DNA of 64,000 bases, from NCBI GenBank assembly GCA_902520195.1, contig CABYND010000002.1, forward strand, positions 161,930 through 225,929, read 5' to 3'. A program made the translations under genes and the position numbers. The number at the start of each line of letters is the position of its first letter. The stretch's first letter is position 1. Below, in pieces: positions 1 to 11,124 of this stretch. Under the pieces are notes generated by a model. It did not search any database, had not been told where the DNA came from, and saw only the letters and a program-made list of their open reading frames with translations. Source of the stretch: Halieaceae bacterium (GTDB lineage Bacteria; Pseudomonadota; Gammaproteobacteria; Pseudomonadales; Halieaceae).

Positions 1-139
1 CGCGATCGCAAAAGAACTGGCGTAACGCTTGTAGTAAGTCCGCCCTCGCGGCGAGGCCCTCCGGCGACGCCGAGGGTAGCCATTGACTCACCGGTCAGTC
101 ACTCAAAAACCATTCACTCACGGGTCAGTCGCTCGCCGG

Positions 140-712
140 TCAGCTTTTACTCGCGCGGCTCACGTATTCACCGGTGCGGGTATCGACGCGGATGACTTCA
201 CCCTCAGTGATAAACAGCGGCACCCGCACCACTGCTCCGGTAATGAGAGTGGCGGGCTTGCTACCCCCCTGCGCGGTGTCGCCCTTCAGGCCCGGGTCGG
301 TTTCGGTGATTTCCAACTCGATGAAGTTGGGCGGTGTGACTGCCAGCGGCGTGCCGTTATAGAGCGTAATATCGTAGCGCTCCTGCTCTTTGAGCCACTT
401 TTCGGATTCGCCCACTGCATCGCGATCAGCACCGTACTGCTCGTAGGTAGAGGGGTCCATAAAATGCCAGAACTCGCCATCGGTGTAGGAATACTCGAGG
501 TCCACGTCCATGACGTCGGCACCCTCGAGGGTGTCTCCCGACTTGAAGGTCCGTTCCCAGACCCGCCCGGACTTCAGGTTGCGCAGTTTGACGCGGTTGA
601 ATGCCTGCCCCTTGCCCGGCTTGACAAACTCGTTCTCGAGAATGGAACAAGGGTCGCCGTCGAGCATGACCTTCAGTCCGGGCTTGAATTCGTTGGTTGA
701 AAAGTTTGGCAT
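140..712 (-). CDS. efp: Elongation factor P
   Basis: Translation from internal [48 protein letters not shown]...; full-length EF-P pattern including the K of KPGKGQ and C-terminal GEYVSR. Confidence 0.97.
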   Translation of the reverse strand: MPNFSTNEFKPGLKVMLDGDPCSILENEFVKPGKGQAFNRVKLRNLKSGRVWERTFKSGDTLEGADVMDVDLEYSYTDGEFWHFMDPSTYEQYGADRDAVGESEKWLKEQERYDITLYNGTPLAVTPPNFIELEITETDPGLKGDTAQGGSKPATLITGAVVRVPLFITEGEVIRVDTRTGEYVSRASKS

Positions 713-794
713 CGTCGATGACCCGTTGAACAAAAACGCGATCATACCTTAGGGCGTGACCCCGAGGCATCATCAGGCGTTGCGAGCGGGAGAC

Positions 795-1715
795 TCAGGT
801 GTTGGCGAATTCGCCCTTGCTGCCCAGCAAGTAACACACCCCATCCAGACCACAGTGGGTAACTTCAATGGGGCTCGCGGCGCGCACCGCGGGCTTCGCA
901 TGAAACGCCACACCCAACCCTGCCATCGCCATCATGTCGAGATCGTTGGCACCATCACCCACCGCGATACAGGCATCCACGCCAATACCGAGCCGGGTGG
1001 CAAGGGCCTGCAAGGCTGCCGCCTTGTGCTCTCGATTCACGATAGGTGGCACCACCCTGCCGGTGACTTTTCCGGATGCAATCTCCAGCGTATTCGCCAC
1101 CACTTCATCGAAGCCGTAGTCCACCTGCAGTCGCTCTGCGATCGGCATAAAGCCACCGGAGAAAATCGCCAGCTTCAGTCCCTGCGCCTTGAGGGTGGTG
1201 GTCATTTCCCGCAGGCCCTCTTTCACCGGCAGCCGGTCAGCCAATTCCTCGACTGCGCGGGCATCGAGGCCCTCTAACAGTGCAAGTCGGGTGCGATAAC
1301 TCTCATCAAAATCGAGCTCGCCGCGCATCGCTTGCGCGGTGATTTCGGCAACGGCTTCGCCAACACCGGCCTGCGTTGCGAGCTCATCAATGACCTCACA
1401 GTCAATGAGCGTAGAGTCCATATCAAAGACCGCCAGCCGATAGGACTGACAGCGCGCCGCGCGCGGCTGCAGTGCGATGTCAACGCCATATTGATCAGAT
1501 AGGTCTCGCAGCCTTGAGGAGAGCCCCTCGGTGTCGGCACTGCTGACCAGCAGATTGTGGACAGTGCGACGATCGAATAGTGTCACCGGCACCGGCACGG
1601 CGCGTGTCTCAATGACGTCAGCACCAGCTGCCTGAGCGACTTCAGCGACCCGATCGACCTTCAGTGCCGCTCCCCGGGGCACCATCAGTACAATAATGTG
1701 TGTCGCATTCACCAC
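795..1715 (-). CDS. serB: Phosphoserine phosphatase SerB
   Basis: HAD motifs VFDMDSTLIDCEVIDELA, IFSGGF, VGDGANDLDMMAMAGLGVAFHAKP. Confidence 0.95.
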   Translation of the reverse strand: MVNATHIIVLMVPRGAALKVDRVAEVAQAAGADVIETRAVPVPVTLFDRRTVHNLLVSSADTEGLSSRLRDLSDQYGVDIALQPRAARCQSYRLAVFDMDSTLIDCEVIDELATQAGVGEAVAEITAQAMRGELDFDESYRTRLALLEGLDARAVEELADRLPVKEGLREMTTTLKAQGLKLAIFSGGFMPIAERLQVDYGFDEVVANTLEIASGKVTGRVVPPIVNREHKAAALQALATRLGIGVDACIAVGDGANDLDMMAMAGLGVAFHAKPAVRAASPIEVTHCGLDGVCYLLGSKGEFANT

Positions 1716-1810
1716 TGAGTTCTCGGTCAGGTCGCAGAAGAGGTGCCGCTCTCAACCGACAACGGCATGACGTGAGTTTATACTGATCGCGGCGTCACCG
1801 GAGGTTCTCT

Positions 1811-3085
1811 TTGGAACAACTATTGCAACGTTTGCGCAATCAGCCACTGTCGCAGCAACTGGCGCTCGCGGCAGCAGGTTGTTGCCTGCTGGCCACCTTG
1901 ACCCTAGTTGGGGTCGCCGCGCAATCAACGCAGTCCATTCAGAACGCGACGCTGGCAGAGCACGCCGACGCTGCCGTGCGACAGCTCGCCAGTCGAGCCA
2001 GCGCCGAGTTGGCCACAGGGGACCGGCTGCGATTGGTCGCCGAGCTCCAGTTCTACACCGACCAAACCCTGTTCGCTGCGGCGAGAGTGCTCGATGTGGA
2101 CGGTCTGGAGGTCGCCACCCGAGGCACCATGCCGACGGATACCGAAGCACACCGCTATCCGGTGCTGATCGATGGCAATACCGCTGGAAGCGTTGAGCTG
2201 TATCTGGATTTGGCTGAACAACGCGCAGCGCGGGAGAAGCTGATCTGGGGTTTGATCGCCCTGTCTGTGCTCCTGAGTACCGCGGTGTTCGCCCTGACAA
2301 GACCCATGGGTCAGCGACTGGCCAGCAACATCAGCGAGGCCGTTGCTCAGTTGGAAGCCATCACAGAAGAAGGCTCAACCTACGTCAATGAGGTACACAA
2401 GTTGTGGGATCGCATCAACGCGCTGCCGCTGGACTTGCTGAAGTCCCGTGACATCGAGGAGCCGGATGAGGAGCATTACACCGATACCGCGATTCTCTGT
2501 ATCGCGCTCAAGCACTTACCTGCCTACCTCGACACACTCGATGAATCTCGTCTACACGGCTACGTCTCCAGCTTGCATCGCATGGCGTACGGGAGCGCCG
2601 GTTTTTACGGCGGGGATCTCAGTGTGGTCCGTCAGTTTGGTCTGGCGATCTATTTCTCGGGGTCTCATGCTGCGGGTTCACCGGTGTTACGCGCGGCGAG
2701 TTCCGCTTGGCTATTGTCCCGCTGCAGCGAGATTGCCGAGAAGCAAGAGCGGCTCTCGTTTACCCCCGGCATGGCGATCGGTATCAGTGAACTCGGGCGC
2801 GGCGATGACGAAGATATTTACCCTGGCCTCTATACCCAGGCAACGCTGGATGATTTGTTGGCACTGGCCCAGCAGGATCTGGACGGTATTTTGCTGTCGT
2901 CTCGAGCGGCAGAAGATACCGGTCTCACCACGCGGATTGGCATTGATGTCATCGACGAGCAGTGGATGGCGCTCGGCGATATCAGTGGCAGCCACCTCGA
3001 TCTGCTCGAGCGACAACTGCTCATTCTGCAACGCGCCATTGCGCCCAGCGACGATGACACGCCGCAGGGGTTTCTGCCTTTCTAG
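1811..3085 (+). CDS. Membrane protein resembling the YtjB/AhpA (Smp) family
   Basis: N-terminal TM, periplasmic region, second TM (LIWGLIALSVLLSTAVFAL) and long cytoplasmic part; divergent from serB as in many gammaproteobacteria. Confidence 0.6.
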   Translation: MEQLLQRLRNQPLSQQLALAAAGCCLLATLTLVGVAAQSTQSIQNATLAEHADAAVRQLASRASAELATGDRLRLVAELQFYTDQTLFAAARVLDVDGLEVATRGTMPTDTEAHRYPVLIDGNTAGSVELYLDLAEQRAAREKLIWGLIALSVLLSTAVFALTRPMGQRLASNISEAVAQLEAITEEGSTYVNEVHKLWDRINALPLDLLKSRDIEEPDEEHYTDTAILCIALKHLPAYLDTLDESRLHGYVSSLHRMAYGSAGFYGGDLSVVRQFGLAIYFSGSHAAGSPVLRAASSAWLLSRCSEIAEKQERLSFTPGMAIGISELGRGDDEDIYPGLYTQATLDDLLALAQQDLDGILLSSRAAEDTGLTTRIGIDVIDEQWMALGDISGSHLDLLERQLLILQRAIAPSDDDTPQGFLPF

Positions 3086-3097
3086 CAGTCAGTCAGG

Positions 3098-5398
3098 TCA
3101 GTCCGCCACCACTTCCAGGTGCGTCACCCGTTGATAGCCCTTCGGTAACTTACTGCCCCGGCGCCCACGCTCACCGCGGAAGTGCTCCAGCTCAGACCAC
3201 TTGAAGTTGCGGTAGTGCCCACCTGATGTCACTTGAAGGGTATCGCCCTCAGTAACCACGCAGAGTCCGGCCACAAACTCCTCGCGCGCAGCGGCCCGTG
3301 CTGAGGGGATACCGATCAATTTGTTGCCCTTACCCCGCGCCATCTCCGGGAGATCTGCCAGCGGGAACACCAGCATACGGCCCTCGTTGGTGGCCACCAC
3401 GACCAGGGGCTCTTCCCCTTGTGCAATGGCTGCCGGTGGCAGCACCTGCGCGCCCTTGGGCAAGGTGAGCACCGCCTTGCCGGCCTTGTTTTTCGCCTGC
3501 AGCTGGCCGAACTGCACCACAAATCCGTAGCCGGCGTCGCTCGCCAACAAGTAGCGGTCTCCCTCTGCCCCGGTCAACAGGCCCTCAAAGGTGGCACCGG
3601 ATGGCGGGTTGATGCGCCCGGTGAGGGGCTCCCCCTGACCGCGGGCCGAGGGCAACTGATGCGTGGGTAAGGTGTAGGCTCTGCCGGTCGAGTCGAGCAC
3701 CACCGTTGGCAGGTTCGATTTGCCCCGGGCCGCAAAGCGGAAACCATCACCCGATTTGTAACTCAGCGCCGCAGGGTCGATGTCGTGGCCCTTGGCGGCG
3801 CGAATCCAGCCCTTTTCAGACAGCACAATGGTGAGCGGATCGGCCGTGGTAAGCTCAAGCTCACTGAAGGCCTTCGCTTCCTCGCGCTCGGTAAGCGGCG
3901 CCCGTCGGTCATCTCCGTGGGTCTCAACCACCGCTTTCAACTCGCGCTTAATCAATGTCTTGAGCCGCGCGTCACTGCCCAGGGTCTTTTTCAGCCCGTC
4001 GCGCTCTTCGGCAAGCTCATCCTGCTCGCCGCGGATTTTCATCTCTTCGAGCTTGGCGAGGTTACGCAGTTTCAGATCGAGGATGGCCTCTGCCTGCACA
4101 TCGGAGATCACGAAGGTTTTCATGAGCACGGGTTTCGGCTCGTCCTCCTCGCGGATGATGCGAATGACCTCATCGATATTGAGAAACGCAACGAGATAAC
4201 CCTCAAGAATATGAAGCCGGCGCTCAACCCGTTCCAACCGGTGTTGCAAGCGACGCTTGACCGTCGCCTTTCTGAAGGCCAGCCACTCCTTAAGGATGGT
4301 GACCAGCGACTTCACCGCCGGCCGGCCGTTGATACCGATCACGTTGAGGTTCACGCGGTAGGTACGCTCAAGATCAGTAGTGGCAAACAGGTGGCTCATC
4401 ACCCCGTCGAGATCAATGCGGTTGGACCGGGGCACCAGCACCAGGCGCGTGGGATGCTCATGGTCAGACTCGTCGCGCAAATCCGAGACCATCGGCAGTT
4501 TGCGGGCCTGCATCTGCGCCGCGATCTGCTCCAGCACCTTGGCACCCGAGACTTGGTAAGGCAGCGCGTGAATCACGACCGCGCCGTCTTCGAGGGCATA
4601 GGCGGCCCGCACCCGTAACGCACCCCGCCCCGTCTCATAAAGTGTTTTGAGTTCATCCGCCGGGGTGATGATCTCGGCTTCCGTGGGGAAATCCGGCCCC
4701 TTAATGTGCTTGCAGAGGTCTGTGACGGTTGCCTTGGGTGAGTCCAGCAGGTGGATGGTGGCCGCGACCACTTCATTGAGGTTATGCGGCGGAATATCCG
4801 TCGCCATCCCGACGGCAATACCCGTGGTGCCATTGAGTAACAGGTTGGGCACCTGGGCCGGCAGCACGGTGGGCTCTTCGAGGGTGCCATCAAAATTGGG
4901 CTGCCAATCCACCGTTCCCTGGCCGAGTTCCGAGAGCAGCACCTCGGCGTAGGCCGTTAGCCGTGACTCGGTGTAGCGCATGGCGGCAAAGGATTTCGGG
5001 TCATCGGGCGAGCCCCAGTTCCCCTGGCCGTCGATCAGCGGGTAGCGGTAGGAGAAGTCCTGCGCCATCAACACCATCGCCTCGTAGGCCGCGCTATCGC
5101 CGTGCGGGTGGAACTTACCGATCACATCTCCGACCGTGCGCGCCGACTTTTTGTATTTAGCCGAGGCTTTGAGTCCAAGCTCACTCATCGCGAACACGAT
5201 GCGGCGCTGCACCGGTTTCAAGCCATCACCAATGTGCGGCAGGGCACGGTCGAGAATCACGTACATAGAGTAGTCGAGGTAGGCTTTCTCTGCGTAGTCA
5301 CGCAGGGACAGCTGCTCAACGTCGACCGAGGGCTGCATCATGTCTGTCATCGTAATGGGGCCCTCTCTGGAGGCGGCGGGCTCGGCGGTGTGGGTCAC
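3098..5398 (-). CDS. parC: DNA topoisomerase IV subunit A
   Basis: [73 protein letters not shown]; start may be the internal Met near 5350. Confidence 0.97.
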   Translation of the reverse strand: MTHTAEPAASREGPITMTDMMQPSVDVEQLSLRDYAEKAYLDYSMYVILDRALPHIGDGLKPVQRRIVFAMSELGLKASAKYKKSARTVGDVIGKFHPHGDSAAYEAMVLMAQDFSYRYPLIDGQGNWGSPDDPKSFAAMRYTESRLTAYAEVLLSELGQGTVDWQPNFDGTLEEPTVLPAQVPNLLLNGTTGIAVGMATDIPPHNLNEVVAATIHLLDSPKATVTDLCKHIKGPDFPTEAEIITPADELKTLYETGRGALRVRAAYALEDGAVVIHALPYQVSGAKVLEQIAAQMQARKLPMVSDLRDESDHEHPTRLVLVPRSNRIDLDGVMSHLFATTDLERTYRVNLNVIGINGRPAVKSLVTILKEWLAFRKATVKRRLQHRLERVERRLHILEGYLVAFLNIDEVIRIIREEDEPKPVLMKTFVISDVQAEAILDLKLRNLAKLEEMKIRGEQDELAEERDGLKKTLGSDARLKTLIKRELKAVVETHGDDRRAPLTEREEAKAFSELELTTADPLTIVLSEKGWIRAAKGHDIDPAALSYKSGDGFRFAARGKSNLPTVVLDSTGRAYTLPTHQLPSARGQGEPLTGRINPPSGATFEGLLTGAEGDRYLLASDAGYGFVVQFGQLQAKNKAGKAVLTLPKGAQVLPPAAIAQGEEPLVVVATNEGRMLVFPLADLPEMARGKGNKLIGIPSARAAAREEFVAGLCVVTEGDTLQVTSGGHYRNFKWSELEHFRGERGRRGSKLPKGYQRVTHLEVVAD

Positions 5399-5484
5399 CC
5401 TGTAATCTCAATCGGGTTATCCTAACGCACCCCCGTGCGGGAAGACCACGTAACCAACGCTTTGATGGGTCGAGGAGACGCTCC

Positions 5485-5955
5485 ATGGCGCTCAATCCGG
5501 AAACGCTTCGCAATGAGCTGGTCTGGCGCTGGCGACACTTTGCGGTGTTCAGCGGGCCGGAGTGGCATCGGGTGCTGAGCCTGCGCACGGAGATATTCGT
5601 CGTCGAACAAACCTGTCCTTATCAGGAGGTCGACGAAAAGGATCCGCTGTGCTGGCATCTGGAGCTGACCCATCAGGGCGCGCTGATCGGGACACTGCGG
5701 GTCTCGCCTCCGGGGGTGGCCTATGACGAATGCTCCATTGGCAGGGTTGCTATTCGCCAGGATTATCGGGGCCTCGGGCTGGGCCGGGACATGATGGACA
5801 TGGCGCTGGCATTCTGTGATACACGGTGGCCGGCAGTGCGCCTCAGCGCCCAGGCCTATCTGCAACCATTCTATGAGTCACTGGATTTTTCGGTAACCAG
5901 CGAACCCTACCTCGAGGACGATATTCCCCACATCGAGATGTTGAGATCGCACTGA
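5485..5955 (+). CDS. GNAT family N-acetyltransferase (ElaA-like)
   Basis: WRHFAVFSGPEWHRVLSLRTEIFVVEQTCPYQEVDEKD...IGRVAIRQDYRGLGLGRDMM. Confidence 0.85.
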   Translation: MALNPETLRNELVWRWRHFAVFSGPEWHRVLSLRTEIFVVEQTCPYQEVDEKDPLCWHLELTHQGALIGTLRVSPPGVAYDECSIGRVAIRQDYRGLGLGRDMMDMALAFCDTRWPAVRLSAQAYLQPFYESLDFSVTSEPYLEDDIPHIEMLRSH

Positions 5956-5991
5956 GTCTTTGGACTTAGGCTTTACAGCTCTTCAGCCTCA

Positions 5992-7806
5992 TCAGGCCGC
6001 GTTCCGCGACGCGCGCTTACGCTCGTGTTCGAGCAGCAGCTTTTTGCGCAGGCGAATACTGTCGGGAGTGACCTCAACCAGCTCGTCTTCATCGATGAAC
6101 TCGAGCGCCTGCTCCAGGCTGTGCAGCACTGGCGGCGTGAGAATGACGGCCTCGTCGGTGCCTGAAGCACGCACATTGGTCAGCTGCTTAGCTTTAGTGG
6201 GATTCACCACCAGATCATTACCGCGGCTGTGCAAGCCCATGATCTGGCCTTCATACACATCCACATTCGGCTCAATGAACAGGCGCCCTCGTTCCTGCAG
6301 GCTAAATAGCGCGTAGGCCAGGGTCTTGCCCGAGACCATAGAGACCAGCACGCCGTTGTTGCGCGCACCCAGCTCAGACTTGGCCACCGGTCCGTAGTGA
6401 TCGAACACGTGAGTCATGATCCCTGAGCCCGAGGTTAATGTCAGAAACTGCGATCGGAAACCAATCAAGCCGCGGGCGGGCACGATGAATTGGAGACGGA
6501 TCCGGCCGGCACCATCGGTAACAAGATTCTGCAGCTCCGACCGGCGCAGTCCCAGCTCTTCCATCACGCCGCCCTGATGGGCTTCCTCGCAGTCGATCAC
6601 GAGCTGCTCATAGGGCTCACATAATTTCCCGTCGATTTCTTTCTGTATGACCTCGGGTCGCGATACACCGAGCTCAAAACCCTCGCGGCGCATATTTTCA
6701 ATCAGCACCGAGAGGTGTAGCTCACCGCGACCCGAGACCTTGAATTTGTCGGGACTGTCGCCCTGCTCCATACGCAGCGCCACATTATGTATGAGCTCCC
6801 GCTCCAATCTTTCCTTGATGTTGCGCGACGTCACGTACTTGCCCTCGCGGCCGGCAAAGGGCGAATCGTTGACCTGAAAAGTCATGCTCACCGTCGGCTC
6901 ATCGACCGTTAGCGCCGGGAGTGCCTCGGGTGCGGCGGGGTCACATAGCGTGTCCGAGATATTGAGCGCGTCGACGCCGGTCACGCAGACGATATCCCCC
7001 GCCTCGGCACGGTCTGCCTCGACCCGCTCCAGACCCAGATACCCCATGACCTGGAGCACCTTGCCATTGCGGCTCTGACCTTCGCGATCCACCACCGCCA
7101 CGGTAGTGTTGGGCGTTAACACACCGCGCGTGATTCGGCCGACGCCAATAACACCGACGTAGCTATTGTAGTCGAGCGCTGAAATCTGCAGCTGCAAGGC
7201 GCCGTCTGCGTTCACCTGGGGCGCCACCACCTTGTCAACGATAGCCTGAAATAGCGGCGACATATCCGCCGCCATGTCATCAAAGTCCTCGCCGGCCACA
7301 CCATTAATGGCCGATGCATAAATCACGGGGAAGTCGAGCTGCTCCTCAGTCGCGCCCAAGGTGTCAAACAGGTCAAACACCTGATCGACCACCCAGTCGG
7401 GGCGCGCACTGGGGCGGTCGACCTTATTGACCACAACAATGGGGTTTAAGCCACGCTCAAACGCTTTGGCCGTGACGAAGCGGGTCTGGGGCATTGGTCC
7501 GTCCACCGCATCCACCAGGAGCAGTACCGAGTCCACCATCGACAACACGCGCTCCACCTCACCGCCAAAATCGGCGTGGCCGGGGGTGTCGACGATGTTG
7601 ATGCGATAGTCGTTCCAGTTGATGGCGGTGTTCTTCGCCAGAATCGTGATACCGCGCTCACGTTCCTGATCGTTGGAATCCATAATGCGCTCGGCGCCCG
7701 CATTCTTTCTGTCCAACGTGCCGGACTGCTGTAGCAGACAGTCCACCAGGGTCGTTTTGCCGTGGTCTACGTGGGCAATGATCGCGATGTTGCGGAGTGC
7801 TTTCAT
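5992..7806 (-). CDS. typA: Translational GTPase TypA/BipA
   Basis: [25 protein letters not shown]..., [21 protein letters not shown], full-length C-terminus. Confidence 0.97.
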   Translation of the reverse strand: MKALRNIAIIAHVDHGKTTLVDCLLQQSGTLDRKNAGAERIMDSNDQERERGITILAKNTAINWNDYRINIVDTPGHADFGGEVERVLSMVDSVLLLVDAVDGPMPQTRFVTAKAFERGLNPIVVVNKVDRPSARPDWVVDQVFDLFDTLGATEEQLDFPVIYASAINGVAGEDFDDMAADMSPLFQAIVDKVVAPQVNADGALQLQISALDYNSYVGVIGVGRITRGVLTPNTTVAVVDREGQSRNGKVLQVMGYLGLERVEADRAEAGDIVCVTGVDALNISDTLCDPAAPEALPALTVDEPTVSMTFQVNDSPFAGREGKYVTSRNIKERLERELIHNVALRMEQGDSPDKFKVSGRGELHLSVLIENMRREGFELGVSRPEVIQKEIDGKLCEPYEQLVIDCEEAHQGGVMEELGLRRSELQNLVTDGAGRIRLQFIVPARGLIGFRSQFLTLTSGSGIMTHVFDHYGPVAKSELGARNNGVLVSMVSGKTLAYALFSLQERGRLFIEPNVDVYEGQIMGLHSRGNDLVVNPTKAKQLTNVRASGTDEAVILTPPVLHSLEQALEFIDEDELVEVTPDSIRLRKKLLLEHERKRASRNAA

Positions 7807-8052
7807 AACAAATCCGGGCTGAGGGAGGTGGAGGGGTGCGTCAGCGCGCGCGGAGTGTACACCAGCATCGGGAAATTGGTTCAGTAAAAAATGGCAAACC
7901 CTGCTAGGAAAATCTGCCCCCCGGACCCTCGATAATCCTTTTAAACGTCGACGAATTGCGGCCTTACCAGTAGCCTAGCGAGAAGATCCCGCTCAAGAGA
8001 CGGCGCAAAGATGAGCAGGAAGTCACAGCACGATTTTTGCAGCACCAAAGAA

Positions 8053-8083
8053 AGCCCCCCTGAAGCGCTGCTTGAGGGGGGCT
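8053..8083 (-). terminator. Rho-independent terminator downstream of the GSII gene
   Basis: AGCCCCCCT-gaagcgctgcttg-AGGGGGGCT inverted repeat followed on the minus strand by a T-rich stretch (TTTCTTT). Confidence 0.8.
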
Positions 8084-8105
8084 CAAAACGAAACGGGAAG
8101 ACGCC

Positions 8106-9116
8106 TTATGCAAGCGCCTCTTTAGTCGTTTTGACGATGGCCGCCGCAACCTTATAAGGGTCTGCGTTGGACGCAGTCCGTCGATCCTCGAGTCTGCCAA
8201 TCCAGCCATCCGTGTGCGTGGACACAGGAATCCTGATGGAGGCCCCTCGATCGGAGATGCCGTAACTAAACGTATCGATGGACTGTGTTTCGTGATCACC
8301 GGTAAGCCGTTGATCGTTGTCTGCCCCGTACACGCTGATGTGCCGTTCGATATTTTTACCGAACTCCTCACAGATCTTTGTGAACACAGCTTCCTCGCCC
8401 GCTGTCCTCATCACTTCGTTGGAGAAGTTGGCGTGCATGCCTGACCCATTCCAATCTAACTTTCCGAACGGTTTGGGGTGCCAGTTAATAGAGAACCCGT
8501 ACTTTTCACCGACTCTCTCTAGAAGATACCTGGCTACCCAGGTTTCATCTCCAGCCCTCTTGGCGCCCTTGGCGAACACCTGAAACTCCCACTGGCCTGC
8601 GGCGACCTCGGCGTTGATCCCTTCCACGTTAATACCCGCAGCTAGACACATATCAAAATGCTCTTCGACGCACTCCCTACCAAAGGCATTTCCCGCTCCC
8701 ACGGAACAGTAGTAAGGCCCTTGTGGGCCTGGGTATCCGTTCACCGGGAATCCGGGAGGTAATTGCGTATCTACATCCCACAGGAAATATTCCTGCTCAA
8801 AGCCGAACCAGAAGTCATCATCGTCGTCATCAATGGTGGCCCTGCCGTTGGATACGTGCGGCGTACCGTCGGCATTTAGCACCTCGGTCATGACCAGAAA
8901 GGCGTCCTTGCGACCGGGATCGGGATAGATGGCCACCGGCTTCAACAAACAATCCGAACTGCTTCCGTCCGCTTGCTCTGTGGAACTCCCATCGAAGGAC
9001 CACATAGGGCACTCTTCCAACGTGCCTCCAAAGTTATCTCGCACTTGGGTCTTGCTTCGCAGGCTTTGGGTTGGCTGATAACCATCGAGCCAAATGTATT
9101 CGAGTTTCGCTTTCAT
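8106..9116 (-). CDS. glnII: Glutamine synthetase type II (GSII, eukaryotic-type)
   Basis: MKAKLEYIWLDGYQPTQSLRSKTQV...CPMWSFDGSSTEQADGSSSDCLLKPVAIYPDP...FGFEQEYFLWD...; ~336 aa GSII architecture. Confidence 0.9.
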   Translation of the reverse strand: MKAKLEYIWLDGYQPTQSLRSKTQVRDNFGGTLEECPMWSFDGSSTEQADGSSSDCLLKPVAIYPDPGRKDAFLVMTEVLNADGTPHVSNGRATIDDDDDDFWFGFEQEYFLWDVDTQLPPGFPVNGYPGPQGPYYCSVGAGNAFGRECVEEHFDMCLAAGINVEGINAEVAAGQWEFQVFAKGAKRAGDETWVARYLLERVGEKYGFSINWHPKPFGKLDWNGSGMHANFSNEVMRTAGEEAVFTKICEEFGKNIERHISVYGADNDQRLTGDHETQSIDTFSYGISDRGASIRIPVSTHTDGWIGRLEDRRTASNADPYKVAAAIVKTTKEALA

Positions 9117-9231
9117 TTTGAGTACGTCTCCGGACGGTGCATCACGATGCACAGTTCATTGCTTCGGTTAGTTTGTCGACAATGCATCCCCGACGCGTTG
9201 TTGTGCGCTGAGGCATTGCGTCTCTTTAACT

Positions 9232-9247
9232 CGCAAGAACCGTGCCA
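9232..9247 (-). promoter_or_regulatory. Sigma54 -24/-12 promoter for GSII gene
   Basis: Minus strand reads TGGCACGGTTCTTGCG, close to TGGCAC-N5-TTGCA. Confidence 0.75.
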
Positions 9248-9307
9248 GCACAAGCGTGTTTTAAACGCCTGATATTCGGTTAGTTTCCATTGAAGCCCTG
9301 CATTGAG

Positions 9308-9324
9308 CGCACCATTAGAGTGCG
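9308..9324. promoter_or_regulatory. Candidate NtrC-binding site between the two glutamine synthetase genes
   Basis: CGCACCATTAGAGTGCG resembles the TGCACY-N5-RGTGCA NtrC consensus. Confidence 0.5.
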
Positions 9325-9471
9325 TGACGACCGTAAAATGCACCATAATCTGGCAAATTTGCCGTCTGAGACCTTATAATCGGGCACGGTAGTCGGCGGT
9401 TGCGCCCTCTGAAGGTCAATAACGGTGCAAACACATGACACACCGACGCAGTACAAGCGTTGTGCGCCAAT

Positions 9472-9487
9472 TGGCACAGCGCTTGCA
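9472..9487 (+). promoter_or_regulatory. Sigma54 -24/-12 promoter for glnA
   Basis: TGGCACAGCGCTTGCA matches TGGCAC-N5-TTGCA exactly, ~80 bp upstream of glnA ATG. Confidence 0.85.
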
Positions 9488-9568
9488 AGTAACTCTCACC
9501 CATGAAGCGCACAGGCACTGATCGATTTTAGAGCCTGGCGCGCGTCGGGCGCCATCGAGGAAAGCACT

Positions 9569-10975
9569 ATGTCAGAGCATACGCTCAGCTTGATAAACGA
9601 CAATGACGTCCGCTGGGTGGACCTCAGATTCACTGACACCAACGGGAAAGAGCAACATGTCTCCATCCCCGCGAATGTCGTAAATGAAGATTTCTTCGAG
9701 GCCGGCAAGATGTTTGATGGCTCGTCCATTGCTGGATGGAAGGACATTAACGAGTCCGACATGATTCTGATGCCCGATGACAGCACCGCCATCCTCGACC
9801 CCTTCACCGACGATCCGACTGTGATTCTGCGCTGCGATATTGTTGAGCCCGCCACCATGCAGGGCTATGACCGCGATCCCCGGAGCATTGCCAAGAAGGC
9901 CGAGGGCTATCTGACGTCAACCGGTTTCGGCGACACCGCGTTCTTTGGCCCAGAGCCAGAGTTCTTTGTGTTCGAAGACGTGAAGTGGCATGCCGACATG
10001 AGCGGCGCGAGTTATGAGATCAACGCTGAAGAAGCGGCATGGTCCTCAAACCTCGACTTTGAAGATGGCAATACGGGTCATCGTCCTAGAGTCAAAGGCG
10101 GCTATTTCCCGGTGCCGCCGGTCGATTCACTGCATGACATCCGTGCCGCTATGTGTGCCGCGATGGAGCAGATGGGTCTCGACGTCGAGGTTCACCACCA
10201 TGAGGTGGGCACCGCAGGTCAGTGTGAGATCGGCATCAAGTTCAACACTCTGGTAACCAAGGCAGATGAGGTGCAGATCCTTAAGTACTGCGTACTCAAC
10301 GTCGCCCATGCCTACGGCAAGACAGCAACCTTTATGCCCAAACCACTAGTTGGCGACAACGGTTCCGGTATGCACGTTCACCAGTCGATCGCCAAGAGCG
10401 GCGACAATACCTTTGCCGGCGACGGCTACGCGGGGCTGTCTGATACCGCGCTGTACTATGTCGGCGGCATCATCAAGCACGCGCGTGCGCTGAACGCCTT
10501 CACCAACGCCTCCACCAACAGCTATAAACGTCTGGTGCCGGGCTTCGAAGCACCCGTAATGCTGGCCTACTCCGCACGCAACCGATCAGCATCGATTCGT
10601 ATCCCTTACGAGCCCTCACCAAAGGGCAAGCGCATTGAGGTCCGCTTCCCTGACCCCACCGCCAACCCCTACCTCGCCTTTGCGGCCATGCTGATGGCGG
10701 GCATCGACGGGATTCAGAACAAGATTCACCCGGGCGATGCGGCGGACAAGGATCTTTACGACTTGCCGGCAGAGGAAGCAGCGGATATCCCAACCGTCGC
10801 CTCCAGCTTGGAAATGGCTTTGGATGCGCTAGAGGCAGACTGCGACTTTCTGACCGCGGGGGGCGTCTTCACGGATGACATGATCGAGGCCTACATCGAA
10901 CTCAAACGGGAAGAGGTCGAGCGTCTGAACATGACCACTCACCCCGTCGAATTTGATATGTACTACTCCGTCTAA
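9569..10975 (+). CDS. glnA: Glutamine synthetase type I
   Basis: 468 aa [30 protein letters not shown], adenylylation region [15 protein letters not shown]-terminal [10 protein letters not shown]. Confidence 0.97.
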   Translation: MSEHTLSLINDNDVRWVDLRFTDTNGKEQHVSIPANVVNEDFFEAGKMFDGSSIAGWKDINESDMILMPDDSTAILDPFTDDPTVILRCDIVEPATMQGYDRDPRSIAKKAEGYLTSTGFGDTAFFGPEPEFFVFEDVKWHADMSGASYEINAEEAAWSSNLDFEDGNTGHRPRVKGGYFPVPPVDSLHDIRAAMCAAMEQMGLDVEVHHHEVGTAGQCEIGIKFNTLVTKADEVQILKYCVLNVAHAYGKTATFMPKPLVGDNGSGMHVHQSIAKSGDNTFAGDGYAGLSDTALYYVGGIIKHARALNAFTNASTNSYKRLVPGFEAPVMLAYSARNRSASIRIPYEPSPKGKRIEVRFPDPTANPYLAFAAMLMAGIDGIQNKIHPGDAADKDLYDLPAEEAADIPTVASSLEMALDALEADCDFLTAGGVFTDDMIEAYIELKREEVERLNMTTHPVEFDMYYSV

Positions 10976-11002
10976 GTGTATCTGTCGGCAAAAAACGGCC
11001 AC

Positions 11003-11031
11003 CAAAAGAGCCCGCCACAAGGGGCTTTTGT
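11003..11031 (+). terminator. Terminator-like hairpin after glnA
   Basis: CAAAAGagcccgccacaaggggCTTTTG inverted repeat with terminal T run. Confidence 0.5.
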
Positions 11032-11054
11032 AGGTTTGCGCGGCAAGACCGCTT

Positions 11055-11071
11055 TGCACCAAATTGGTGCA
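11055..11071. promoter_or_regulatory. NtrC-binding palindrome upstream of DUF4124-ntrBC
   Basis: TGCACCAAATTGGTGCA: palindrome fully matching the NtrC consensus, ~54 bp before the DUF4124 ATG. Confidence 0.8.
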
Positions 11072-11124
11072 TATGGGGTGTTTGTGCCGTCTAATTCTTC
11101 GCAGAACCTAATGGGACGTCAACA

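Noticed and set aside
83-700. 205-aa plus-strand ORF opposite efp, and many other long antisense ORFs (e.g. 17174..18154, 57304..58113, 60800..61393)
   Set aside because: They lie antisense to clearly conserved genes in GC-rich DNA; no domain or signal of their own, so treated as shadow ORFs.
4940-5160. Quinolone-resistance substitutions in ParC
   Set aside because: The QRDR reads [12 protein letters not shown] with wild-type Ser and Glu at the key positions.
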